Part shown: positions 34,451-45,874 of the stretch, in pieces
Position numbering within the stretch: the stretch's first letter is position 1
Layout: each line of letters opens with the position of its first letter
Assembly: GCA_000934455.1 (NCBI GenBank)
Contig: KN883715.1
Location: 72,095 to 118,278 of the forward strand
Direction of reading: 5' to 3'
Source of the DNA: Apostichopus parvimensis
Taxonomy: Eukaryota; Echinodermata; Holothuroidea; Aspidochirotida; Stichopodidae
DNA: 46,184 nt
Program-made: the position numbers and the translations under genes
Notes under the pieces: model-generated
Database searches by the model: none
Told to the model about the DNA's origin: nothing
What the model saw: only the letters and a program-made list of their open reading frames with translations

Positions 34451-36127
34451 CTGCCAAATTACATGACTAAATGCTAAATGTAGCTTTTTTTTGGTTAATG
34501 TAGTTTTTGTTTTGTTTAGTACAGTACCTTCAACAGCAAGGGTTACTATAATTACATGGCCCTGCAGCAAGTAAGCAGCAGGCCACATCCAGCCCGTGAG
34601 AGATCTTAATTCGGTCATCGAACCTCAAAACCGCCCCACGATTCTATGCAGGGTCTTTAAGGCCGTAGGCTTCAGCACCCTACCGGCCTACTCCGCACAT
34701 TGCTGCAATCTGGGTATACTGAGAATTTTCTAACTTGTCTAAACGTTTTGCTCCATTACTAATGTTTTTTTGTCCGCTGGCATTTGTAGCAATCTTAATT
34801 TAGAAGCCCCAGCTGCCCTGCAGGGTCTATACAACCAGCATAGGGAGTAATCAAAGATACGATCTGAATCGAGTCTACGAATGTTAAGCTGATATACACT
34901 AGGTATTTAAAATTTGTCGTTAACATTTTTATTGCCAAGGAATGTCGGTAATGTCCCATGTCTGTGTGTGGGGGTATGTGCACATGTGTTTTGCTTGCAC
35001 CGAATCTAATAAGATAGATTATATCGATTAAGTCGTTCTGCCGTATGTCATACCGGTCTTTGTCGTTAGAACCTTGCAGAGCGTACAAATCACTGTAACA
35101 GGATATTGTTTATGACTTTTTTCTTTGCTCATTTCAAAAGAAACGATGGAGTTAAAGTTGTAAACTTAACCCTCGCTCTGTACGCAAAGTATGGAGATTG
35201 TCGTCGTCATTGACAGTTATTGATAATGTTGTTTGTCTCCGAATGTATACTAATACTTCCCACTCAGCGTGCAGTCTAATCAGTCTGTTGATGAAAGTGC
35301 TCTTACATTAATAATTGCAGTCACGTAATCCCACGTAAATCACAGGATGCTGACGTTTTGACTTTTATGTTTACAGACAATTCCATTTGGTGAGTCAGCC
35401 CCTATTAAAAGTTTTTTTAATTTTTGATTTATATTAATTTGCAGATCATTTTCGCTGGGAAACTGTTTTTCAATGGTGAAAACAAATGGGAAAATCACCT
35501 CCGCTCCCCCCTACCTCCAATAAAAAATCAAAGGAAATGAGGTTCATGTGACTACAATAATATGTTTAGTTTTGACTTCATCAAGTCTTCAAGTGTGTAA
35601 AGGAACATTTAATCTGTAATATCCCACAGATGGAATAGCTATATGGGAGAGTTCTTCACGTTAGTAAATCACATAGACCCAAAGATGATGGTAAAGGTTT
35701 GGAGGCCGAATTTGGAGTCAAATATGGGACAGCCTGCTGGTGATATAAAGTGGACATAATTGCACATAAAAATATTTCCTCCCCCCTTCCACCCCATCCC
35801 AAATCTCACTAGAACTGATGGAATTACTTGAATGGACTACAAATGTTTCTACAACTAAACTAAATGATGAATAACTAGCTAAGTGGGATTATGTAGTCAC
35901 ATTGCTGTAATCACATTGCGACCTATTAGCTGGGTTGAGGAATACCCACAGGGGGGTGGGGTCCAGGCTTGATCATGGAGGGGGGGGACACCAGGAATTG
36001 ATATAGGTCTGTTCAAAGGATATCTTTTCCCTATGGTGGTATCGCCACCACCGACATATGTCTGACAGTAGATACAGAATCCAAAATGTTTTCAAAGTTT
36101 CGCAGATTGATTCAGAAAGTACACGTT
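34451..36127. repeat. 1,677-bp segment duplicated across the N gap, copy 2
   Basis: Begins exactly at the right edge of the gap with the base equivalent to 32381 and ends at 36127 with the base equivalent to 34055. A 97-codon minus-strand frame is present in both copies (32725-33018 and 34795-35088), with one of the observed single-base differences falling inside it. That reflects duplication, not conservation. Confidence 0.95.
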
Positions 36128-38010
36128 AATTATGAAACTCACCTGTTTCATATTGGAGCATTTGGGCTATATATGAATGCCAGTCGGCTGCACACAACAC
36201 ACATGTATACTACCAGGAAATTCTGAAGTGTTTTCAAAGCTCTCTAAATCAACAGAGTTATCTTCGTCAGTGATCAGGTAACATTATGGATCTCAGACAT
36301 GACAGCATCATCACCAAAAAAATAGAATCCGCAATTAAATTTCACACTCCATTAAGCTAAGTCTACGAGTATAATTTGCAAAATTAAAAAAAATAAAATA
36401 AAAGCAGAAAGCACTTCTATCATGTACGTATGAGTTCACAGAGTGTATAAACAGTATTCATACAACACTAAACAAATGTGTAGTGATGCGTAACATGCAG
36501 TTTCTCTTCGTTAACCGACTGTCGTTAACGCTATAATTAATGTTGCTCTTCGTTATGACTCATATGATGTATCAATGCCGATAAATGTACACAGCCCACT
36601 GTAGCAAGTAAGAATTCTATCATGGTTGGGATGTACCTCAAAAGGTTTTTTTTTTGAGAAAATGTAATTTTGTAATAGCTACCCATAAAAACGTTTGAGT
36701 GTTTAAAATAATTAAGAGCAACCTAGAAAATTGCAGGGTCGCGGAGATCAACGAAAACAGAAATTAGTTGCTGTTTCTTTACTCAATTTTAAACAGAATT
36801 TTTAAACAGAATTTTAAACAGAATGTGTCCATTTCCAAGGGAGCCAGTCTTAGACTGCAAAATTATCTTTAATAATGACTCTCTCTCTCTCCCTCCCCCC
36901 TCTCCTCTCCCCCTCATCCTCATCTGTGTACTAGGGTCAATTAGGGGACCCGGGTTTATATCATAAGAATAGGGCAAATATAAAAAAATAGTAAATAAAG
37001 TGAAACAAAACAGAAAACAACCGTACATATCATTTTTTTGGTGAAATTGAAGGTTTAGTTATCTATGGCTCGTCGTCCGTTCGTCTACTATAGAATGATT
37101 TCGTTGAACAGGCTGAATTAGCCGCAAATGTGAGTCAGTTTTCACCTTTCTCCGAGCTATCGTAAGGTATTAGACGTTGACCTGTCACTGGTTTTATTTA
37201 CCAGCTTTACTTTAGCCCCCGGCATCTAGGTCCGCCACTGTCAACAGAATCAATTTCAGCAGAACTGGAGGAGGATTTGTAAAATTGTGGGTATATTTAC
37301 CTTAAATGTATCCAAATTAGAGTCCTTCAAGATGGATGTAAGAAACAGGCGGGGAGGATGAAGATGATGTAATTAATAAAAGAGAAAAAGAAACTGGGGA
37401 GAATGAAAAAAGCTTTTGACATGAATCAGGAGCCCTCAGGCCAAAAATCTGTCTCCGTTAAATTTCTTGTCGAGGAAGATTTCTTAATACGCGACTCTAC
37501 ACCTACTTCAGTAACCTTTTATTCAATGCCAAAATGTTGGGGTCCTTTTCTGTTTTGTATGTGAGTTAAATTAGGTATGGTTGCATGCAACATTGCTATA
37601 GCAGCATAGTACTGAACTTCACCTAGTAGAAACAACCCACTTAAGATAAGTCCAGGGATTTATGCAGCATTTAAATCCACTTTGCTTGCTGGACAAGTTT
37701 ATAAGACCTGCACAGAATTATTCAACTGAAAATGCAGAGAATGCAAGGAAGGAAGATATTGGGGGATGTATCAGCTTTTCCATCACTCCAGGAATTACCG
37801 AGAGTTAAGGACAAAGTTACCTTTGCAGATGTACATCAAAGAAAAGGTTCATTTCAACTAGGAAGCAGAATAGCATATTTTGTTTTAATCATTGTGATAT
37901 GAAGAAAAATTAAAGCGTATGTATACAGGTTTAGATCAGGTAATAGGAAATTTTCCATTGTTTAGCTTTTATGGCTTTCAGCTATGGACGTATTTAGTTC
38001 GTTTTCGATC
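36128..38010. other. Intronic, no recognised gene
   Basis: AT-rich sequence with a CT/C-rich run at 36880-36915, a short tandem of TTTTAAACAGAAT near 36787-36822, and otherwise no recognised structure. Confidence 0.5.
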
Positions 38011-38130
38011 ACTTTAACCTGTCTCTGCACAACTAAGCATTCTGGAATGACCTTGGCTTGCAACCGTTTGACAGTGACCACCCTACGGTGTTGGTCAACC
38101 TACAGTACCTCCTCATTCTACCTCCCAACT
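38011..38130 (+). mobile_element. Fold-back element, left part
   Basis: CACTTTAACCTGTCTCTGCACAAC, then ACAGTGACCACCCTACGG and CAGTACCTCCTCATTCTACCTCCC, which echo the terminus and the ATCTACCATTC centre of other copies. Diverged. Confidence 0.55.
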
Positions 38131-38634
38131 GTCTGTTACTTTAATAGTAGACTTTGATGTCGTAATTAGGTACTCAGATGTAACAGGTTTGTAGGGGCGT
38201 GTGTAGGTTGAAAGATGCCTTAAATGATAAAATGAAGAAGATTACATTTGTCTCTGGAATTGAATAGTCTATAAAGAACCCTCCATTGAAGTTTAATTTG
38301 GAGAGTCATTGATGGCCCATGTTTGATAATTTAATATAACCGCTTTGACCTTCCTCAGTTCCTTCCATCCTTTGGTTGTTATTTCTGTGATTTGATTGGT
38401 TCGTCCATCTCCGTCTTAGCTTTATCGACCTTTGCACTTTTCCAAGCCTGCCTGTAATCGAATCACCAACTGGTCAAGTTTGTTTTTTAACCTTGTTAAT
38501 TCTTTGACCATGTGACCTTCATGTGGTAACAACTTTGCCTGTGATAAATAAAAGCGATACACTGTGTCCGCATTGCATTGACAGTTATCTCAACCGCAGT
38601 ATGGAATAAGAAGTTACGTAACAGAGTATCAGAG

Positions 38635-38680
38635 AGAGACATACAGACACACAAATACGCACAGACACACACACAAATCA
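38635..38680. repeat. CA-rich microsatellite
   Basis: Imperfect GA then CA repeats (GACATACAGACACACAAATACGCACAGACACACACAC-type). Confidence 0.8.
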
Positions 38681-38820
38681 TTCTGAGTAATATACACAAG
38701 AAGCACTTGATATAGTATATTTATGCTAAATGGATGTGCCAATGATGTTCTTCTACATTAATATATCTTGGAAACAATTTTGTCTTCTGAACACATGAAT
38801 ATATAAAATCTCGTAGTTGA

Positions 38821-38880
38821 CCTTTGAATGGTAGATCAAGAAGGAGGAGGAAATAGGCGAGTGAGGGTGCAGTGCTAAAA
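38821..38880 (-). mobile_element. Fold-back element fragment, reverse
   Basis: GAATGGTAGATCAAGAAGGAGG then GTGAGGGTGCAGTGCTAAAA. On the minus strand this reads GCACTGCACCC ... CCTTCTTGATCTACCATTC, the centre-side blocks of the family. About 700 bp after the forward fragment at 38011-38130, so the two could be halves of one split copy. Confidence 0.5.
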
Positions 38881-38959
38881 ATAATTTCAAGAACTACCTA
38901 TTCAGTGATGTTTTTTGTTTGTGTTTTGTATCCCTCATTTATTCATAATTTCCAACTGG

Positions 38960-39100
38960 CAGATTTTCTATGTTTATATAAATAAATACATAGCTTAAAT
39001 ATATTTATCTATGTATATGTAATGTATATGTACATTACATATATATAAAAATACAATATATTTGTGTATACATATTATTATATATATAATATATGTCATT
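38960..39100. repeat. AT-rich alternating/palindromic tract
   Basis: Dense TATATA runs including the palindrome ATGTAATGTATATGTACATTACAT near 39017-39042. Prone to cruciform formation and assembly error; no function inferred. Confidence 0.75.
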
Positions 39101-39795
39101 TCTATCATAAACCACTCTTCCATCAGTCCTTTGATACATAATTGCTGTGAGTCAATCCTTTTTTTTTATGTATAAATTTGTCAAGCAGTGCCTTTCCCTA
39201 TATATTACCATCTAATATTTGGTCAGACGGGATGATTATTTTGCTTCTGGTAAAATTATCTCATAGAGAGCAGTAGTACAACAATCTTGATTTATATAAT
39301 GTGCAATATTAATAGCTAGTGGGCTCTTCTACGATTCTGCCAAATCAAACGCTGTAAAGGCAGATACAATCAAAATATTGATAGATGCAGTAGTTTAGAA
39401 GAGGGGGGGGGGGGAAGAAGAGAGAGAAGAATTCATCCCTGTAAGATGGATACTTTATTTCTTATTTAAGTCTATATATTTGGTGAAGACAAATTTTGTC
39501 CTTTATAGACAGGGCACCTTATTATTTTTTGCAAAATTTATGAGCTGGACTAAAATGTTGTCAAGCTCTCTGGAGCTCTTAAGGAAATATTTGATGAAAA
39601 CAGTTAATTTTTAAAGGTCATTCAGGAGGAAAAGAAATTCTGATATTTGTGATAGATAGAATTTTAATGGATTTTGAAAGCTCTGATGTTTTCTTGTTTG
39701 TGATGGTTGCATGATCACACGTTAAGTCAATCATAGTTGTTTACTTAATGCTATTTGCAGATGTGTGCAGTTAATGCAGTTGTGAAGTTTACTTC

Positions 39796-40080
39796 ATTAA
39801 AGGGATATTCTGGGGGCTAAAAATAACTGACTTCACCACTTATGTACAGTAAAATGTTCTGCATATTTAGGTCAAAACCACATTATCATCGCATTTTGCG
39901 TCGTGAAGATATGGATTTTGTTTCAAATTTGATGATATTTCGTGAATGCATCTGGCAACAGTGGAGTGAATGTTATCATAATTATGACGGCACTTCAGCT
40001 GAAGAAATGTCTTTGCTTTTTCGCAATTATTTTTCAATCATCCATCCAGAGAAGGAGAAGATGATATTTCTGTAAGATAA
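39796..40080 (+). repeat. Candidate interspersed repeat with a 77-codon open frame
   Basis: Starts TTCATTAAAGGGATATTCTGG. The open frame at 39842-40075 contains MFCIFRSKPHYHRILRREDM, which resembles VFSICLSKPHLHSVSYKEYM in the frame at 636-914. At DNA level both share TCAAAACCACAT..TCAT.GC.TTT. A shared repeat family is a simpler explanation than a gene. Boundaries are uncertain. Confidence 0.3.
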
Positions 40081-40585
40081 GTTGCATTTTGATGAAATTT
40101 CTTAATACAGAGAATATTGGATGTTTTTAGCAAGCGTTGCAAATGGATCAGGTTTTTTAAGGATAGATGGATAAGTAGGTTAGAATTGCGGAAGGCTGCC
40201 ATTATGACATCACAGACCACCACCTACTCTGAAGGCAAATCAAAACAGGTTACAATCAATGAACCGCACCTCGAATTTGGGACAAGATATTAAGCTGTGG
40301 TTTCAACCGACGGGTTGTCCACAGAGCATTTTAGTGCTCATTACTTTAAGTTTTAAAGTTGTCTCAATTTATCTGCCAGTGGGAATTATCCGTTTAAGAA
40401 TGTATGTGGACTTTGACATCACTCAGGAGTTTATTAAAAAAATATTTCAAATATGGGCACTGTGACAATGATTATATACTTTGAATCGAGAAATGGTGTT
40501 TGTCCTTTTCAATGTGGCAGTATGTACAGTCACAGCTGGCAATGTCAAGTTGTTATTTTCTTCCCCGTGCGGTGGCACGGCTAAA

Positions 40586-40641
40586 AGTCACTATAGTCAA
40601 TGTATATAGTCACTATAGTCAATGTATATGTCAATGTACAT
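40586..40641. repeat. 22-bp tandem repeat, 2.5 copies
   Basis: AGTCACTATAGTCAATGTATAT (40586-40607) is repeated exactly at 40608-40629, followed by a partial GTCAATGTACAT. Confidence 0.9.
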
Positions 40642-41338
40642 ATTCACCGAAACTTCAGTTCTCCCCTGTGAGATGTATGTATGCATAATCTTGCAATTAT
40701 CTTTGAAGTTGTCAAAACCATAGTTAAATTCTGCAAATGACATTTCCTTTGCTTCTATTTACCATACAAATGAAAGCTGTTTTGATATTTTCCATCATAA
40801 TTTAGCTTTACCTGCAAAGCCAGACTCTGTGTTGTGTTAAGGTGAGACCGTGCAGCTCTCTGCCGTTTGGTGTCTGTCTGTAACTTAAATTTGTATTCAG
40901 CTCCGTTATGGCTGTGAACGCCTCTTCGTACAGTATGTCGGTGAAAAGGAAATATGGCTATGAGATTGGCTGTTAAATGCCTGCTAGGGTTTGCGATGCA
41001 GTGACCATTAACTGACTAATTTCTAGCATATTTTGGAATAATATTGAAATTAACTTTAATAATTATCTGTATTCATAGTTGACGACCTCCAAAAATGTTT
41101 TTATTGTTAGCTTAGGACAGATACCGTCCTTGGAATTGTAGTATTTTACTTAACATTTCCAAAAATTTCACATGGGGTGGGTGGGTGATTATGAAATCTG
41201 GCTATAAACTGTTTAAAAGGTTGAAAGGTGAAAATATTAAGCATAACCCTAAGTTTGTGGGACACAATATTTCCTGTATCCGGATAACATGGTTAACAAG
41301 TCACATATCAGAAAAAATATGTTTTTTATTTATTTTGC

Positions 41339-41410
41339 TGCCTTGCTTACCTGTCTCTTCACACCCTCAGTACTGTTACTCTATTTGCTCCATAGCCCAA
41401 GGTATCCATT
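41339..41410 (+). mobile_element. Fold-back element, left arm fragment
   Basis: TGCCTTGCTTACCTGTCTCTTC then CACACCCTCAGTACTGTTACTCTA. Good terminus match, short. Confidence 0.65.
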
Positions 41411-42422
41411 ATAGATCTATTTGCATATAAACACCAGTACTATATAGGGACATCTGTAGCAAGTCTTTCTGGACTATGGTTGATCCAAGTCTGTTTAACA
41501 GCCACTTTCCCTTATATTCAAGTCTGGTCACGGATCTCTAACATGTTTGTTTTTGTGTCACTTCACCTTTTGAAATTTTAGTGATGTGAATCATGACTTA
41601 TGTACAACACTGATCTCTATAGCAACATGAATTAAAAAATTTTTTGATTATATATGACACATGTAAGTAAGTCAATTCCAACATTATATTAATTGTTATA
41701 ATTTTCAGGTCAATGAATGTATTACATATCCCAAATGATACAATCATATTGCTTTCTGTATGGGCTTGAATATTTTCCAATTAATGGTTGCTTTATGCTA
41801 AAAATTTGTGCAAGTTATCCATCCGTCCGATTTTTGGCATGATAATGGAGTACATCTTACCTAGCTACACTCTGTGATCTTTCCAACTTTCGCAGTTATT
41901 TGTCAAACGTGTGCCGATCACAATGCTAAGTAAAGTTAAAATATTACCTAGGATAAAAATTTTTACACCATGCCTTGACGTCTGCAACCCCGTCCACAGT
42001 TGGGGCTCTCTGTGTCATTTAGGTAGATTGTTCATTAAACTTGTTTGATTCTGTTTGCTGTGTACCATTTGTTTACGTCAGTCCCCGTAAACTGCAACAA
42101 ATTGCCCAAGAGTTATTATCAGGATATTACGGTATCGGACTCTCTTTGCGTACGTCATGCCAGATAAATCTCAAGGCAAATTAGAACCGCAGCCCGAACA
42201 GTCTGTCAGTTCTATGGTTAAAACCTGAAAGGGGTGGACACTTTGCATTCTCAGGTTTATTATAAGATGGCAGGTCATTAGAAAATCTAGTAGGTATTCA
42301 GAATTTCTTGTGTGTAAATAGAAGCGTTTTGGTTTTCTTCCATGAATTTTAATCGTTGCTGGATATTGTTGTGTGCAAATTGATGCCAGCCTCAAAAACA
42401 AACAAAAAATATCTGAAATTTA

Positions 42423-42485
42423 CAAGGAAAGGGAGAAAAAAGAAAATAAAAAGAAGAAAGGAAGGAGAAGAAAGGAAGGATAAGA
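42423..42485. repeat. Polypurine tract
   Basis: About 60 bases with almost only A and G (AAGGAAAGGGAGAAAAAAG ... GAAAGGAAGGAGAAGAAAGG). Such tracts can form triplex DNA; this is inferred from composition only. Confidence 0.85.
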
Positions 42486-42573
42486 CGATCACCTATTTTG
42501 GTCGATGTTTGGTTTGAGTACATTAAGTCATGCTTCAACTGACTTGTATAGGGGACATGAATTTCCTGTTTGT

Positions 42574-42990
42574 ACGGTAAACAGTGTTGTAAATGTTGTG
42601 TTGTATAAGTGGTGTGAGAAGTTTGTGCCTAATTGATACAAGACTGTAATCTTTGAAGTCATAATCATGCACTTAGTGTATCTCATATGAATATGCATTA
42701 TCTCCCATGGCGACGGTGAATAGTGTTGTAAAAGTTGTGTGGTATAAGTGGTGTGAGAAGGTTGTGCCTAATTGATACAAGACTGTAATCTTTGAATTCA
42801 TAATCATGCACTTAGTCTACCTCATATGAATATGCATAAATATGAATTAGCATGAATATGAATATGCATTATCTCATATGAAGTGAACGGTAAATAGTGT
42901 TGTAAATGTCGTGTTGTGTATAAAGTGGTGAGAGAATTGGGTCGTGCCTAATGGATACAAGACTGGCATCCTTGAAAGTTTAACTTCAAA
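42574..42990. repeat. Tandem repeat, three long units (139, 174, about 100 bp)
   Basis: Units begin ACGGTAAACAGTGTTGTAAA (42574), ACGGTGAATAGTGTTGTAAA (42713) and ACGGTAAATAGTGTTGTAAA (42887). Each continues with TGTGCCTAATTGATACAAGA-type sequence (GTCGTGCCTAATGGATAC in the third). The second unit carries an internal expansion of CATGAATATGAATATGCAT. Confidence 0.9.
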
Positions 42991-44259
42991 CTTTTACAGT
43001 AGAAGGAAAATGATTGGAGCTGTGACAAAGTGACAGAAAAGGATGCCAGTTTATCCTTTAACCTGATTGTTGTGAATTTATAGTAATTACAACGCAATCT
43101 GAATTTGATGTAAAAAACTGTATGGTCTTCTGCCGGACTACCACCAGAGCTTTTCCATAGTTATCCATTCAGAAATTACAGCTAAAAGCTTTTACTATAC
43201 CTGGTTTACATGGTTGTTATAACCAAAATGTCCAAACTCAAGCTAGACCTGTCGCTAGATCTTGGTATAAGAGAACTTCATCATATTACTATTTTTTTAT
43301 GGGATAGAGTTTAATAAATTTGTTTATGTGCAGCTAAGCTAAATGTGAGAAGGAAACATGAATATCTTTAGAGCGGTATAAGGAAAGTATCTGGGTGGGC
43401 AACATGATGTCTGGAATTGAATGTAATGATTTATTGATCCCTATAACTAACATTCATTCGGTGAATGAACCTCAGACAAATGGGAGAATGCCTTAGATTC
43501 ATCATATCTATTCTTAATGTTAGTAAAAATGTGGTCTTCCTGGGTTTTGTGAAATATCTGGAAGCTGACTATATACACAAACTTAAGCTGTCCTTCATAT
43601 GAACATTTACGAACATTCTTTTAATCAAAGCAACTTAGAGGAGAGATGTTTGTTCTGCACAGTCAGAACAACACTTCTGATCTTCCAGACGGTTTATCAA
43701 TTTGGTCAAAGAATTCTATGTTAAACTCTCTTCTTTGTCTCTTCTGTTTTTAAGTCCCTCCTGTATGCAGTAAGTGATGATTTTAAAGTCGGCAGTATAT
43801 TTTACGTCCATCTGAATATTTGGGCTGACCGACGACGACGTCGGATCTCGGCCGTGAAATAGATATATCAAACGGTAATCACTTTGATAGGTCATCAAAC
43901 AAGCAGAGATAAAAAAGAACCATTGGCCATTTTTACTAATGGTTGCCCGAAGGTTTATTCACAGTTTCCACTTGAAGTTCAAGGCTAACTAGCCAAGACT
44001 TTAAGTTCGTTTCTTTATTATACTCCTGGTACTATGTGACACACGAAGGGAAGATGTAATTACCGTGCCGTGAAAAGGTGAGGAGTAAACAGACTCGCAG
44101 CAAACTATGCGGCGATCTCTCGTGTTTGAGAAAACAACCAGTCAAGAGGAAGGGCGGTTAGAATTGAATTCAACTTATTTAAAAAAAAATTTTTGTAAGG
44201 AACAGAGGACGGTTACAAGTGGTTTGTTGAATTCAGAATGATAACATTGGGTTATATGA

Positions 44260-44295
44260 AATGAAATTGATATAGTGATATAGTGATATAGTAAT
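44260..44295. repeat. GATATAGT short tandem
   Basis: TTGATATAGTGATATAGTGATATAGTAATC: three 9-bp units. Confidence 0.9.
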
Positions 44296-44559
44296 CATAT
44301 TAGTCTACCTGCCAGTTTAATACTTGTAGGTGTTAAAACCGATCTTGCCACGACTTTTTGTCAAAACTTATACAAACGAAAAGCATAGCATACTGACGTT
44401 ATGCTTTATCGTGTGTTTTACGTACCGACGTTATGCTTCATCAAGGTAAATACTGTGGTTGTCAGACGTTAGGGAAGACATTATTTAACTAACTTTGACA
44501 GTCAGTATGCAAAGGAAAAGATGGAAATAATAAAAGAAGAAAAAACCATCCAGATGTGG

Positions 44560-44610
44560 GTTGGGGGGTGGGCTGAGGGGAGGAGCTGTGTGAAGGGGAT
44601 GGGGGTTGGA
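44560..44610. repeat. G-rich tract
   Basis: Several runs of three to six G within 50 bases (GGGTTGGGGGGTGGGC, GAGGGGAGG, GGGGATGGGGG). Potential G-quadruplex on the plus strand. Confidence 0.6.
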
Positions 44611-45429
44611 AATGGAAATTTTTGTATGTACAAAAAAACGCTACAAAAGAGAAACTTCAAATTGTGTGATGTTTTAGTATTTCATAAATCTTGATCCTCA
44701 CTATAAAAATGCTCTCATCGGAGTCTTTGCTTTAGCTGTTATTTGCAGTCTTCTGCTTCCAATGATAGTCCAGAATAGGCAGCTTAGTGCCATCCATTCC
44801 ACCGTCCCCCTCCCTTTGCTCCCCTCCCTTGTTCCCCCCTCTATTCAATTTCTGTTGAACAATTACAAAAACATTCTCTAATAAATGAAGATAGAAAATA
44901 TGCTTCACAATGTCAGTCAAAAGAACATAAAACCAAGCTTTTGAAATTAATAGCTGATTCGATCATCAATAAAAACAAATCAGAACAACTGGAGAACCCA
45001 TTGAATAGTTCCAGCAAAGAGACCTTATTGTTTACATTATTTAGAACTTCATAAATAATTTGTATATTTCAACACTTGAAATTGTAAAGAAAAAAAAACA
45101 ATAACAAAACTTGTCAGTACAAAGTTCAATACTTACTCACTTATTTTGATATAAATAATTTTTCATGGGTAAAATTAAAACTATGTCCAAAGAAATTGTC
45201 CTGCTTGGAAAAGCTGAACAGAGCAAAAATGTCTATAAGGCTTTAAACTGACAGTGTTGTGGACGTGTACATCTATCATTTCTCTGCGATTGAACGATCC
45301 CAATCTTAAGGATCCAATATTGCTGTTATTCTCAGTTTTCCTGTAAAAAAAATTGTATAATTTCATTCAGGGAAAGACAGAACTCTTTGCTCAGATGTAA
45401 CGCAAGCCTCCTCTGGTTGTTTTGTGTCA

Positions 45430-45725
45430 TGGTGTTGCATAATATTGACCGAAGTTTCGCTGTTTTTTCGTGTGTTTTTCTGCTTCGACTTTTCGTAAAT
45501 GTGTCTCTGCGTGTGATATGAATCTTAAACGTTTTGCAATCGGTCTTCCACGGCCAAGATGACATTTGCAGTACTCCAATTTCCGACGCAGAGGTAACTG
45601 TAGCGACTCCAGCTACTCGCGAGAGGACTTTCTCTCTGGATTCGATTTCCGTTCCTCTCCCTTTTCGGAGTATCGAATCTTGAGATGATATTGAAATCCG
45701 AGACGTTTTCGTTTAACAGACTTAA
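45430..45725. other. CpG-richer, non-repetitive intronic block
   Basis: Unlike the AT-rich flanks, this segment holds many CpG dinucleotides (CGAAGTTTCGC, TTCGACTTTTCG, ACTCGCGAGAGG) and is free of obvious repeats. Overlapping minus-strand open frames (45332-45565 and 45525-45731) have arginine/serine-rich translations with no recognised domain. A regulatory module or an unrecognised exon is possible; neither is shown. Confidence 0.25.
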
Positions 45726-45874
45726 GGCCAAAATAGAGTGAAGTCAGTGACATCAAAGATTGGAAAGAGTATTTGCTTGGGATTTAGTTTGGATAAAAAC
45801 TAATTTCATCAGAAGATTCGTTGCTTTAAATTATCTCTATGGCGATTTATAGTAAGTCTTAGTTGTAGAATAAC

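Noticed and set aside
33986..34618. Long open frames of 145-192 codons across 34020-34618
   Set aside because: Most of their length is the N gap read as unknown residues; only short real ends remain.
32725..35088. A 97-codon minus-strand frame present twice (32725-33018, 34795-35088)
   Set aside because: Both lie in the segment duplicated across the gap, so presence in two copies is not evidence of conservation; no domain is visible.
38011..38880. Single complete fold-back element of 870 bp
   Set aside because: The forward and reverse fragments are both diverged and the intervening sequence is unlike other copies; listed as two fragments instead.
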